A stretch of 64,000 nt of DNA. Source: JBGSYJ01 sp041748075 (GTDB taxonomy: Bacteria; Acidobacteriota; Thermoanaerobaculia; Gp7-AA8). The stretch covers positions 62,001 through 126,000 of the forward strand of contig JBGTDX010000162.1 in the NCBI GenBank assembly GCA_041748075.1, read 5' to 3'. The position numbers and the translations under genes were made by a program. Shown here piece after piece: positions 44,324-52,624 of this stretch (position 1 is the stretch's first letter; each line of letters begins with the position of its first letter). The notes under the pieces were generated by a model, which saw only the letters and a program-made list of their open reading frames with translations, ran no database searches and had not been told where the DNA came from.

Positions 44324-45627
44324 CTCATCTCCATTCCCGTCGAGGTGCCGGAACGGCCGGAGGCACTGGAGCCCGGGCCGGACGCTCCGCTCCGGGCGCC
44401 GGCGCGGATGGCCTGGAAGTCGACGATGGCTTTGATGTGCGCAACGAGGAAGTCGTAATATTCGATGCCGAGGCGGAGCCGGGCAGCTTCGGCTGCCAGA
44501 ACCGCCTCGAGGCTGGTCCGTCCCGCTTCGTAGGCTGCCCGCGTTGATTCGACGGAGAGTTGCGATTGAGGAACGAGGACCTGGTCGTGAAAGATGAGCT
44601 GATCGGTTGCGAGGGCGTGCGCCTCCCAGGCAACTCCGAGGTCGGTGACCAGAGCACGACGGAGCTCGTCGAGACGCCTTTCGGCGGCGTCCCGCATGGC
44701 AACCGCCTCACGGGTGCGAGGCTCGATCAGAGTCCTCTTGCGGAATGGCAGTTCGACGCGCGCCAGGACGCTCACCATGTCCGTCTGGCTGGGACGAAGC
44801 CCGTACGTGGCCTCGATACTGATGTCCGGTCGTGTCTGAAGTTCAGCGAGGCGAAGGTCGTGCTCGCGGCGCGAGACCTCTGCCTTCAGAGCGGCGAGCG
44901 CCGGATGAGATTCGGGAATCTCCCGTGGTTCGTTGATTTCCCGCTGCCCGGTCGCATGCGAGACTGCCATGAACGGCACCTCGGTGGTCACAGGCATGCC
45001 GAGGAGCGGAAGCAGGCGTGAAACTGCGCCACGCCGTAGTCCGGTCTCGGTCAGAATCTGGTGTTCGACTTCGCTGCGCTGGAGTTGCGCACGGACGATG
45101 TCCGACTGATTGGTCATTCCCGTCTCGTATCGCGCACGGGCAGCATCGATTACAGAGTCGAGCGCCGTGGCGACCTGGCGGAGGGCCTCTAGCCTGCTGT
45201 CGGCGCCTGCGATGTCATACCAGATGAAAATCGCTGCGCGCCTGACCTCCTCGCGGACGCTGGCACCTTCGAGCTCGATCCGCCGCAGTTCCGCGTCGGC
45301 AGCGGCACGAAGCGCTTCGCGGCGCGAGCCCCGCGGGATCGACTGCGAGACACCGACCATGTACATGGTCATCATCTCGTCATTGCTGAGATCGACCTGG
45401 AAGTTCTGAACGCCTCCCATCACCATGGGATTCGGATACGAGCCCGCCTGCGTTGCACGCTCGCGTGCCGCGCGGACCTCGGCGTCGATACGCCGGATCA
45501 CAGGATCTGCCTCCACGGCCGCCAGAGCCACCGCGTCGGGGTCGTGCCAGTCCGTCACCTGGGCGCCGGCGGTCGTGCAGAGCATGGGAAATAGAACAGC
45601 GAACAGGGCGGCTGAAGCGAACCGCAT
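44320..45627 (-). CDS. TolC-like outer-membrane efflux protein (CusC-like)
   Basis: 435 aa. Signal peptide FASAALFAVLFPMLCTTAGA. Two OEP repeats of long helices (RRIDAEVRAARERATQAGSYPNP; HPALAALKAEVSRREHDLRLAELQTRP) form the trimeric channel. Ends in a Gly/Ser-rich tail. Third component of the efflux pump. Confidence 0.9.
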   Translation of the reverse strand: MRFASAALFAVLFPMLCTTAGAQVTDWHDPDAVALAAVEADPVIRRIDAEVRAARERATQAGSYPNPMVMGGVQNFQVDLSNDEMMTMYMVGVSQSIPRGSRREALRAAADAELRRIELEGASVREEVRRAAIFIWYDIAGADSRLEALRQVATALDSVIDAARARYETGMTNQSDIVRAQLQRSEVEHQILTETGLRRGAVSRLLPLLGMPVTTEVPFMAVSHATGQREINEPREIPESHPALAALKAEVSRREHDLRLAELQTRPDISIEATYGLRPSQTDMVSVLARVELPFRKRTLIEPRTREAVAMRDAAERRLDELRRALVTDLGVAWEAHALATDQLIFHDQVLVPQSQLSVESTRAAYEAGRTSLEAVLAAEAARLRLGIEYYDFLVAHIKAIVDFQAIRAGARSGASGPGSSASGRSGTSTGMEMR

Positions 45628-45699
45628 ATCGAACCTCCGGAAATGAACCAGTGCGCAGCCGGCGTCAATGCCGGCGCGTGAGGAGCGATCTTGCGGGGA

Positions 45700-46056
45700 T
45701 CAAATGAGAAGCGTCGAGAGGGCGGACAGACGGCGTCCGATCGACTGAGGGGGAGAGCTTGCTTCGGACCGGAGAACGACCTGGGGGGTCGCCGGAACGA
45801 CGAGATTCTGATTGAGGAATAGCGGCAGATTCGTTGTGTGTGCGGAAACAACGGGATCGTTCGGAAGTTTCTGGGCCGGCGGTTTATAGCAGCTCACCGG
45901 CGTGCAACAGCTGGAGCCGGCGCGCGTGAGCCTCTGCTCGTCACCTGCCTCGCCGAAGCAGCAGGGTCCCTCGGCGCAGAACATCATCACTGCGCTCAGG
46001 GGAGCGAGGCTCGAAATGAGCACAACGACGCCGATTGCCAGAAGTCTTCGTTTCAT
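45700..46056 (-). CDS. Small exported Cys-rich protein at head of metal efflux operon
   Basis: 118 aa from ATG 46056. Signal peptide RRLLAIGVVVLISSLAPLSA, then a cysteine cluster (MFCAEGPCCFGEAGDE ... SSCCTPVSCYKPP) and a Pro/Ser-rich tail. No family recognised. With six Cys and its place 72 bp upstream of the efflux genes, a periplasmic metal-binding role is likely but inferred. The frame is open upstream, but ATG 46056 precedes the signal peptide. Confidence 0.7.
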   Translation of the reverse strand: MKRRLLAIGVVVLISSLAPLSAVMMFCAEGPCCFGEAGDEQRLTRAGSSCCTPVSCYKPPAQKLPNDPVVSAHTTNLPLFLNQNLVVPATPQVVLRSEASSPPQSIGRRLSALSTLLI

Positions 46057-46232
46057 CAATATGCCCAGTCTACACCTCGAAAGACCCGCGGAGGCGTTCT
46101 GAAATTCCAGTGCGTCTCCCGAGCGGTGCTCCGCTCGGCCTGCCGAAAGGAAAAATCCGAGGTATCCTCGGACCTCGAGCTCTGAACGGCGCCGATCCCA
46201 CTCGATCGCGAAAGCGCAGGTGATGAACAGAT

Positions 46233-47129
46233 TCAGTTGCGGATCTCGTGCACCCGTACTGTCATCTGATGAGACTCGCCCGGACCGAGCGTGAGGGCGT
46301 TTTCCGCCGCGTTCGCCGTCTCGATGCAGACCATCCCTCGCCATTCGTCGTCCCCGAAATCAGAGAAGGCCTTCGCCTTCTCCTGCCAGGGGTTCCAGAC
46401 GACAGTCGACTGTGAGCCTTCTTTCTCGAGGACCAGGCGCCTGCGCAGAACAGGATCGTTGACGACGCACGTGGCCGTCGTATTGACATAGACACTGTCG
46501 GTTTCGCCCGTGATCGAGAGTGTTCTTTCGTTCATCCGCTTCCGCTGCATCGCGTCTGTCTTGTCGATGTATTCCGTTCCGGCAAGTCCCTCGACCGAGA
46601 TCTGATGAATGTCACCGACCGCAAGGTATGTGTGTAAGGCTTCCTCGTACTGAAACGCGGAGTCACCTCGGTTTTCGGTGCGGAGTGTCAGGATGAGATC
46701 CTCGCCGATGCGGATCTCGTAGTCGAGAAGGAACTCGTGCGGCCAGATTGCGCGCGTCTCATTCGTCGCAACGAGCCTGAAGGTAAGGACGGTGTCTTCT
46801 CCTTCGCGCCGGACGTCTTCGAGAGTCCAGTCCGTGGTGCGCGCAAATCCGTGAGCCGGAAGGGCGGGGTTCGTGGGATGGTTGCCGAACCAGGGAAAGA
46901 TGAGGGGAATTCCTCCTCGCAGGGCTTTTCCCGGTCGGTAGGCACTCTGCTCACTCATGAACAGGAGCGGTTCTCCTCGTCGCGTCAAACGCGCCAGATG
47001 CGCCCCCTGCAGAAACACTTCCGCGTCAGTTCCGCCGGCTGCAACCCGGGCACGAGTCAGGCCGGACGACTCGTCGAAGGTGACGCCCTCGACAGGAAAT
47101 CTCTGATTCAGCTCTTTCGCATTGCTCAT
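46233..47129 (-). CDS. D-hexose-6-phosphate mutarotase (YeaD-like aldose epimerase)
   Basis: 298 aa galactose-mutarotase-like beta-sandwich. GGIPLIFPWFGNHPTNPALPAHGFAR (catalytic His), EEALHTYLAVGDIHQISVEGL, and a C-terminal catalytic-region VVWNPWQEKAKAFSDFGDDEWRGMVCIETAN match the YeaD group. It interconverts alpha and beta anomers of hexose 6-phosphates. Single gene on the minus strand. Confidence 0.92.
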   Translation of the reverse strand: MSNAKELNQRFPVEGVTFDESSGLTRARVAAGGTDAEVFLQGAHLARLTRRGEPLLFMSEQSAYRPGKALRGGIPLIFPWFGNHPTNPALPAHGFARTTDWTLEDVRREGEDTVLTFRLVATNETRAIWPHEFLLDYEIRIGEDLILTLRTENRGDSAFQYEEALHTYLAVGDIHQISVEGLAGTEYIDKTDAMQRKRMNERTLSITGETDSVYVNTTATCVVNDPVLRRRLVLEKEGSQSTVVWNPWQEKAKAFSDFGDDEWRGMVCIETANAAENALTLGPGESHQMTVRVHEIRN

Positions 47130-47606
47130 GATTCTCTCCCGGAGTTGGATTCTATGCGTTTCTCGAGCTGCCGGCTGCAGCGAAAAGCAGATGGAATCTT
47201 GAATTCACGGCATTGCGGCTTACCTTCGCCCCGCGTGAGGGGAGAGAGTGGCCTCAGAACTTCTAATGAACCCTACCCGCGGAAACGTACCGATGTGTCA
47301 TCCTGAGCGAAGCGAAGGATCTGCTGAAGAGGATCGAGCACCGCAAGACGAGATCCGTCGCTTCGCTCAGGATGACGTGGCCTCGCTCAGCATGACACGG
47401 TGGTTCATCGCCTCTTCACCGGCGCCCACCGCCGCTAGGTTGCTCGGGATGATGTCCCATTGCCGAGAGTGCTGCGAGCCGGGTGAGGGGCGTCGGGCCA
47501 GCAGGGCTGTGGGAGGTCGCTCCGGTTGCGGCGCCCCTCACCTCTGGCCCCGCTGCGGGCGGGGAGAGGGGTTTCGCCCGGCATCATCTGCGCTACCATC
47601 TCCTGA
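47130..47606. other. Repeat-filled intergenic region before ynfA
   Basis: No gene. It contains the paired GTCATCC element (47297-47376), a solo degenerate copy (47383-47396, CTCGCTCAGCATGAC), and a second inverted repeat GGTGAGGGGCG (47482-47492) with CGCCCCTCACC (47532-47542). It also has GGGGAGAG-type strings like those at 55804-55994. Confidence 0.7.
47297..47376. repeat. GTCATCC-family inverted repeat
   Basis: Arms 47297-47322 and 47351-47376 pair at 25 of 26 positions (GTCATCCTGAGCGAAGCGA/A or C/GGATCT). The loop is 28 bp. Same arm sequence as 53871-53955. Confidence 0.88.
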
Positions 47607-47936
47607 ATGCAGAACGTTCTCTGGTTCGTGCTCGCCGCCGTGAGCGAGATTGCGGGATGCTACGCCGTCTGGATGTGGCTGCGGATCGGCCGGAGTCCAT
47701 GGTGGCTCGTTCCCGGAACGCTCAGTCTGATGGTCTTTGCCATTCTCCTGACGCGGATCGACGCATTGTTTGCCGGCCGCGCATTCGCCGCGTACGGTGG
47801 GGTCTATATCGTCAGCTCGCTGGCATGGCTCGCGCTAGTGGAACGGACGATGCCGCGTGCTCCGGAGCTCATCGGCGGTGCGATCTGCATTGCCGGTGCT
47901 GCCATCATCATGCTTGGTGCGCGAACGGCTGCTTGA
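47607..47936 (+). CDS. ynfA: UPF0060 (YnfA) small membrane protein
   Basis: 109 aa, four membrane helices. LAAVSEIAGCYAVWMWLR, GRAFAAYGGVYIVSSLAWLALVE and GAAIIMLGAR are family hallmarks. Related to small multidrug-resistance-type transporters; substrate unknown. Confidence 0.92.
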   Translation: MQNVLWFVLAAVSEIAGCYAVWMWLRIGRSPWWLVPGTLSLMVFAILLTRIDALFAGRAFAAYGGVYIVSSLAWLALVERTMPRAPELIGGAICIAGAAIIMLGARTAA

Positions 47937-47947
47937 TTACCACTGAA

Positions 47948-48400
47948 ATGGACACGCTGCTTCTTAGCCGGCTGTTGCTTGGCGTACTGATCTTCATCGC
48001 CAGCTCCCTGGGAGGATTGGCGGTGGTGGGCGTAATCGTGGTGAAGTTGCCCGCCGACTACTTCAGCCCCTCGCGCAAACGCGAGTTCCTCACGGGAAGG
48101 CATCCATCTCTTCGGGTATCGGGCCTGATCCTCAAGAACCTCGCCGGGATCGTCGTTGTCGCGGTCGGGATCGTCCTGTCCACGCCGGGAGTCCCGGGAC
48201 CGGGAATCCTGACCATCCTGATCGGAATCATGCTGCTCGACTTCCCCGGGAAGCTCCGGCTGGAGCGATGGATGGTCTGCAGGCCGAAAATACACCAATC
48301 GATCAACCGTCTCAGGGCAAGGTATGGCAAGCCGCCGCTCGTTCTCGATTCGGATGAGAGCCTCGGGAGTTCCTCGGACAACTGCGATCATTCTCCGTAG
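47948..48400 (+). CDS. PGPGW-type small membrane protein
   Basis: 150 aa from ATG 47948, 11 bp after ynfA. Two N-terminal helices (LLLGVLIFIASSLGGLAVVGVIVVKL; LKNLAGIVVVAVGIVLSTPGVPGPGILTILIGIMLLDF) with the PGxPGPG turn, then a basic cytoplasmic segment (KLRLERWMVCRPKIHQSINRLRARYGKPPL). Family members are of unknown function. Confidence 0.75.
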   Translation: MDTLLLSRLLLGVLIFIASSLGGLAVVGVIVVKLPADYFSPSRKREFLTGRHPSLRVSGLILKNLAGIVVVAVGIVLSTPGVPGPGILTILIGIMLLDFPGKLRLERWMVCRPKIHQSINRLRARYGKPPLVLDSDESLGSSSDNCDHSP

Positions 48401-48427
48401 CTCCTGCAATCTCCTGCCTGGAATTTG

Positions 48428-48467
48428 TTGACATATATGAGTACATGGTTATATTCGCGCAATATGT
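48428..48467 (+). promoter_or_regulatory. Strong promoter with ACATAT...ATATGT operator
   Basis: TTGACA (48428-48433), 16-bp spacer, TATATT (48450-48455). ACATAT (48431-48436) and ATATGT (48462-48467) form an inverted repeat covering the promoter. ArsR-family repressors bind AT-rich palindromes like this, and an ArsR fragment lies 0.5 kb downstream, so this is probably its operator. Confidence 0.65.
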
Positions 48468-48485
48468 AACCGTAAGGAGACTCGT

Positions 48486-48713
48486 ATGGACCTCGACAGA
48501 TACGTCCGATTGATCGCCGGCTTCTTCATTCTGCTCTCGCTCGCCCTTGGCTGGTTCGTGAACCCTCTGTTCTATCTCTTCACCGCCTTCGTCGGTCTCA
48601 ACCTCTTCCAGTCGGCCTTCACCAACTGGTGTCCCGTAACGGCCGTTCTCAGAATGGCGGGCGTCCGAGAGACCGGTTGCCCCGCGCCAGGAGAGCGCCA
48701 GGTGAGGACATGA
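48486..48713 (+). CDS. DUF2892 small membrane protein
   Basis: 75 aa, with AAGGAGA before the ATG. MDLDRYVRLIAGFFILLSLAL and GLNLFQSAFTNWCPVTAVLRMAG match the DUF2892 fold (also found at the end of YgaP rhodaneses), including the conserved Cys in NWCP. Two membrane helices. Typically co-occurs with ArsR regulators and metal or sulfur detoxification genes. Confidence 0.88.
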   Translation: MDLDRYVRLIAGFFILLSLALGWFVNPLFYLFTAFVGLNLFQSAFTNWCPVTAVLRMAGVRETGCPAPGERQVRT

Positions 48714-48981
48714 CTCCTCGCTTTCCTGGCGGTCGGATTGACCGCCGGAGGGGCTTCCGGCGCTCCCCCGCAAGATCATCCGCCTCTTCGACTCCGGGAC
48801 GCGGTCAGCGCTGCCGAGCGCAATCCCGCGATGGCGGGAACGCGCGCTCGTCGGGACCTCGCCGAGGCGCAACTGCGTGAGTCCCGCTCGAGATGGTTGC
48901 CGCGCGTCGATGCAACGGAGACCTTCATACGAAGCGACAACCCGGTGTTCGTCTTCGGATCCCTTCTCGAGCAGGGGCGCT
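48710..48981 (+). pseudogene. TolC-family gene remnant, frameshifted and truncated
   Basis: ATG 48710 has AGGTGAGG upstream, but its frame is meaningless after the start. One base over, the frame reads LLAFLAVGLTAGGASG (signal peptide), LRLRDAVSAAERNPAMAGTRARRDLAEAQLRESRSRWLPRVDAT and VFVFGSLLEQG, the N-terminus of a TolC-like efflux protein. A stop (TGA 48711) sits in that frame, so a one-base indel just after the start is likely. Homology ends abruptly at 48981, where ArsR sequence begins. Confidence 0.7.
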
Positions 48982-49176
48982 CAGCCGAACGTGAGCAAGC
49001 ATGTGAAGATTCTGCTGGAAGCGGGCCTGATTGCCCGGCGTCAGGAAGGCAACACGGTGTACTGCTCGATCGGCGACGACAGCGTTTTCGAGCTGTGTGA
49101 TGTCGTCTGCTCGAGCATTCGCGACCGCCTCACCGCGCAGTCAGCCGTCCTCGAACGCCCGCGGACTCGGCGGTAG
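48982..49176 (+). pseudogene. ArsR-family repressor, C-terminal fragment
   Basis: The frame reads QPNVSKHVKILLEAGLIARRQEGNTVYCSIGDDSVFELCDVVCSSI, the recognition helix and wing of an ArsR/SmtB repressor. The N-terminal half is missing; TolC sequence abuts it directly. The 65 codons end in TAG at 49174. It cannot be a working repressor as it stands. Confidence 0.75.
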
Positions 49177-49483
49177 GACATTTCAGCCGATTGCGGCGAT
49201 GGCCTTCTCGAGTCTTTCCCGGGCATCGCGCGCGACCTCGGCGATGACTGGATTGTCACCGATGATCGTCAGCATCGCCGATTCCCTTCCGGCAGGTGCA
49301 GGAGCATTTCGCGATCTGCGCGATCGCCGTATGTGAGATCCGTCACGCAGGCGTGTGCGTTTCGACATCCGAGGCCGGCCCTCGAGTCCTTCAAAGTGTC
49401 ATTCGTAGCTGCCCGCCGCGTTTCGGAGTGCGGCGGAAGCGGCGTAGAGACGCACTTGAAGCGCAAGACATTCTGGAGAAATC
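49177..49483. other. Non-coding stretch after the ArsR fragment
   Basis: No convincing gene. A minus-strand frame (49183-49368) ends NPVIAEVARDARERLEKAIAAIG and might be the tail of a lost gene, but it is too short to assign. Confidence 0.4.
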
Positions 49484-50044
49484 ATGTCGAAATACAGATC
49501 ACCGCTCATCCTGATCCTCTCGATCTTCATGGCGTTCTGCCTGTTCGCTTTCATTGCCCTGTTCCTCGACCGCGGAGCTACGGCCAGGCCACTCGAGGGT
49601 GCTGCAAAGACGATCCAGGAAGCTTCTGCGGTAAAAGCGCCGAGGCCGGCGGTTTCGGTACTCCAGGGGGCCCTCGAGTTCCATGACGTCGAGAAGCAAT
49701 CGCGCGAGTTCATGGGGTACTACCACAGCATTGCCCTCACGCCGGAGCAGGAAGCGATCAAGGCCGAAGTGCTCGAAGCGATGCCGGCGGCATGTTGCAG
49801 TAGAGCGAGCGCGTACACGTGTTGCTGTCCCTGCAATCTGTCCAAAACGCTCTGGGGTCTGTCGAACTTCGTGATCGCCGAGAAAGGAGTGAATGCAGTC
49901 CAGTTGAAAGAGGTCGTCGACTCATGGCTCGCCTTCACCAACGGCAACGGTTACAGCGGCGACGCCTGTTACCGCGGCGGTTGTGAACGCGGATTTCAGC
50001 ACGACGGCTGCGGCGGGATGCACGAGTCGAATCTCAGCGTCTGA
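49484..50044 (+). CDS. Exported Cys-rich protein (possible PCYCGC-type)
   Basis: 186 aa, GGAGAAATC before ATG 49484. Signal/anchor LILILSIFMAFCLFAFIALF, a polar middle, then a Cys cluster: PAACCSRASAYTCCCPCNLSKTLWG ... GYSGDACYRGGCERGFQHDGCGG. Twelve or so Cys suggest metal binding or several disulfides. The pattern resembles PCYCGC-motif exported proteins but I could not confirm it. It follows the decayed metal-response locus. Confidence 0.65.
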   Translation: MSKYRSPLILILSIFMAFCLFAFIALFLDRGATARPLEGAAKTIQEASAVKAPRPAVSVLQGALEFHDVEKQSREFMGYYHSIALTPEQEAIKAEVLEAMPAACCSRASAYTCCCPCNLSKTLWGLSNFVIAEKGVNAVQLKEVVDSWLAFTNGNGYSGDACYRGGCERGFQHDGCGGMHESNLSV

Positions 50045-50114
50045 CAGAGACGTTCCGTTAGATGGCGAATAAGTCACTTGGAAAGACGCGTCTGAACATC
50101 CCATGCCTCGAGCA

Positions 50115-51494
50115 TCACGGCGGCGCGCCCGCCAGCGGCGTCAGCCCTCCATTCAAGTGCCTTGCAATCTGCAGACTTCCGTCCTGCGTCACATTGTTCA
50201 CGGTCACGCCGTACACGATCGCCTCACCGCGCCTCACGTGGACGTGAATGCTTCCGTTCTGAGGCAGAGGCACGCCGGTGAACGCTGCGCCATCCACCTG
50301 CTCGAACCATGTCGACGGGAAGTGGCGCTCGATTCTCCCGACACGCTCGCCTGTCGAATCGAATGTCGTGACGAGCACCGTCGCTCCCTTGAACAGCGTG
50401 CGAATGCCGATGTTCATTCGAAAGCCTTCGAGGTCTGCGGGAGTCGTCAGCACTCCGATTGCTCCTATGCCGAGCAGGCCGTCGCTGTGAAAGCCCCCAG
50501 CAAATTGAACCATGCTCTGGGCGAGACCGAACCGTCCCGGCGTTGCGCTGCTGGTTGCATCGATCCGCACGGTGGTGGCCGGAGGCGCTGCCCTGGGAAT
50601 CGGAGTCGGAGTCGTGAGTGGTTTCGGCCCCGGAGCCTGAATCTCGCTGCTCGCCCCCGAGCCGCTCGCTCTCAGATCCGCGACGATGTCGATCGATCCG
50701 ATTCCGCTTGCGCCGATCGCTGCAACGATATCGGGAAAATGACGCGTTTCCCCACGACCGAGTGAAAATGCGATCGAGGGGTCATCGAAGCTTCCGATTC
50801 TTCCAGCAGGATGAAAGACGAGTCGCCCGTTCACGTTCTCAGCGGGGAAGGGGTTGTGAATCTGCACCGACGTGGTGAACGAAGACCCGAATGCGCCAGG
50901 CCCTGAAATTGCGACCGGGATGATTCCCATCAACTGTTCGTGCGCCGTCCCCCAACCTTGCAGCATCAACCGCCCGTACGTGCGCTCGGCGAGTCCGAGC
51001 GAGACTCTGCCCGTCACTTCAAAGGGAAAGATCTCGGACCCGGTAAGTCCGTACAGGGGATAGGGCTCGAGCTGGACCGCCGGGCTCCCGCATGGTCTGA
51101 GCTGCGTGAGTCCGATCACATCGCTCTGCCGGATTTCTACCGGCGGATTCAGCTGGATTGTCCCGAACCTGCCTGTCCGGGGACCGTCGAACGGGCCCCG
51201 CTTTTCAAACACGACTAGCTCATCTCCGAGGTTGCGAAGAAAGATGATGTTTACAACCGACGTGCAGCCGGGTTCCGCCCAGCCGAATGTCAGGAGGTAG
51301 ATCGACCCCGAAGCGTTCGCTGCGCGTGCGACATCCAGGTAAGTGCGAGGGCCACTGAACGGAGGGCTTGTGAAGTTTGCGAGATCCTCGCGATAGGGGG
51401 TACCGACGTAAAAATTCTGGCCGAAAGCATCGAGGGAGAAGGAAACGAGAAGAATTATCAGTGCCAGCCGCATGGTGCGCATCACCACCTCCAT
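50115..51494 (-). CDS. Secreted protein of unknown function
   Basis: 459 aa from ATG 51494 (ATG 51479 would begin MRTMRLALIILLVSFSLDAFG and also gives a good signal peptide). Mostly beta-rich: FYVGTPYREDLANFTSPPF, SSFTTSVQIHNPFPAENVNGRLVFHP, GIRTLFKGATVLVTTFDSTGERV. A Pro/Thr linker (PKPLTTPTPIPRAAPP) splits two domains. The SVQIHNP...GRLVFHPAG motif recalls repeats in secreted proteins of the same group. No catalytic motif. Function unknown. Confidence 0.7.
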   Translation of the reverse strand: MEVVMRTMRLALIILLVSFSLDAFGQNFYVGTPYREDLANFTSPPFSGPRTYLDVARAANASGSIYLLTFGWAEPGCTSVVNIIFLRNLGDELVVFEKRGPFDGPRTGRFGTIQLNPPVEIRQSDVIGLTQLRPCGSPAVQLEPYPLYGLTGSEIFPFEVTGRVSLGLAERTYGRLMLQGWGTAHEQLMGIIPVAISGPGAFGSSFTTSVQIHNPFPAENVNGRLVFHPAGRIGSFDDPSIAFSLGRGETRHFPDIVAAIGASGIGSIDIVADLRASGSGASSEIQAPGPKPLTTPTPIPRAAPPATTVRIDATSSATPGRFGLAQSMVQFAGGFHSDGLLGIGAIGVLTTPADLEGFRMNIGIRTLFKGATVLVTTFDSTGERVGRIERHFPSTWFEQVDGAAFTGVPLPQNGSIHVHVRRGEAIVYGVTVNNVTQDGSLQIARHLNGGLTPLAGAPP

Positions 51495-51906
51495 CGCGCC
51501 GCCTCTCGCGGGGCACAGCCCGATTATAGATGCATGGTTCGGGAGGCTGACGGGCCAATCCTGATTCGGAGCGCGAAATGACTGAAGAGTCGTATGCGCA
51601 AGAAGATCCTTTGCTTCTCAGGATGACACTGCTCCGCGTATGTGCGCAGCAGACGCGATCGCACGCCTTCGCGCGCTCTCGCATAGACTGCGAAACGAAG
51701 CGCGAAGCGTTCGAACACGTCTGCCGCTAAAGTTGACGCCATTGGGGCAGAGCCCGGGACCAGAACTGTCTGGCGCGCCTGCGCGCGCCGAGAATTCCAG
51801 CGATTCACGCTTACACCCCTGCCGAAAGTCATGCCCGCCCGCGCCCCCATCCGGCACGTGTGCGCGATCCTCTTGCAGCCTATCTTCACTGCAGGAGGAA
51901 GTACCC
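51495..51906. other. Intergenic region with solo GTCATCC-family arm
   Basis: No gene seen between the divergent secreted-protein and ABC transporter genes. A degenerate single arm, GATCCTTTGCTTCTCAGGATGAC, broken form at 51606-51627, belongs to the GTCATCC family. AGGAGG at 51893-51898 is the ribosome-binding site of the ABC gene. Confidence 0.6.
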
Positions 51907-52623
51907 ATGGAACCATCCATCGTTCGACTCAGCGGCGTCACCAAAGCCTACCGACTCGGGACGGTCCCGGTGCCTGCGATCCGCGGCGTCGATCTCGAGA
52001 TCGCCCCCGGGGAGTTCGCCGCGATCGCCGGCCCTTCGGGCAGCGGCAAGACGACGCTCCTCAACATCATCGGCTGCATCGATGCAGCGGATTCGGGATC
52101 GGTCGAGGTTGCGGGGCAACAGGTGAGCGGCCGTCCGCTCCACAAACTTGCGAAAACGCGACTCCATTCACTCGGCTACATCTTCCAGACGTTCAACCTT
52201 CTCCCGGTGCTGAGCGCGTTCGAGAACATCGAATACCCGCTGCTCCTCGCAGGCGTTGCGCGAACGGAGCGCAGGCGCCGGGTGGCCGAGTGGCTCGAGC
52301 GCGTCGATCTCTCGTCGCAGGCAGCACATCGACCCGATCAGATGTCGGGCGGCCAGCGGCAGCGCGTCGCCATCGCCCGGGCGATGGTCGGCGCGCCGAA
52401 GCTCGTTCTTGCCGACGAGCCCACAGCCAATCTCGATTCGGAAACGGCCTCCCGCATCCTCGACCTTCTCGAGAAGCTCAACGACACGACCGGCTGCACG
52501 TTTCTCTTCTCCACACACGACACGGCGCTGATGGCGCGTGCCCGCCGCCAGATCCGGATACGCGACGGCCGCATCGTCGCCGATGAAATTGAATCCAGCT
52601 ACTTCGAAAGAGAGGCGGTCTGA
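51907..52623 (+). CDS. ABC transporter ATP-binding protein (LolD/MacB type)
   Basis: 238 aa from ATG 51907, with AGGAGG 8 bp upstream. Walker A GPSGSGKTT, Q-loop YIFQTFNLLP, signature MSGGQRQRVAIARAM, Walker B LVLADEPTANLD, H-loop STHD. The YIFQTFNLLPVLSAFENIEYP segment is typical of MacB/LolD ATPases, which extract lipids or lipoproteins instead of moving solutes through the membrane. 1 bp before the permease. Confidence 0.94.
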   Translation: MEPSIVRLSGVTKAYRLGTVPVPAIRGVDLEIAPGEFAAIAGPSGSGKTTLLNIIGCIDAADSGSVEVAGQQVSGRPLHKLAKTRLHSLGYIFQTFNLLPVLSAFENIEYPLLLAGVARTERRRRVAEWLERVDLSSQAAHRPDQMSGGQRQRVAIARAMVGAPKLVLADEPTANLDSETASRILDLLEKLNDTTGCTFLFSTHDTALMARARRQIRIRDGRIVADEIESSYFEREAV

Positions 52624-52624
52624 C

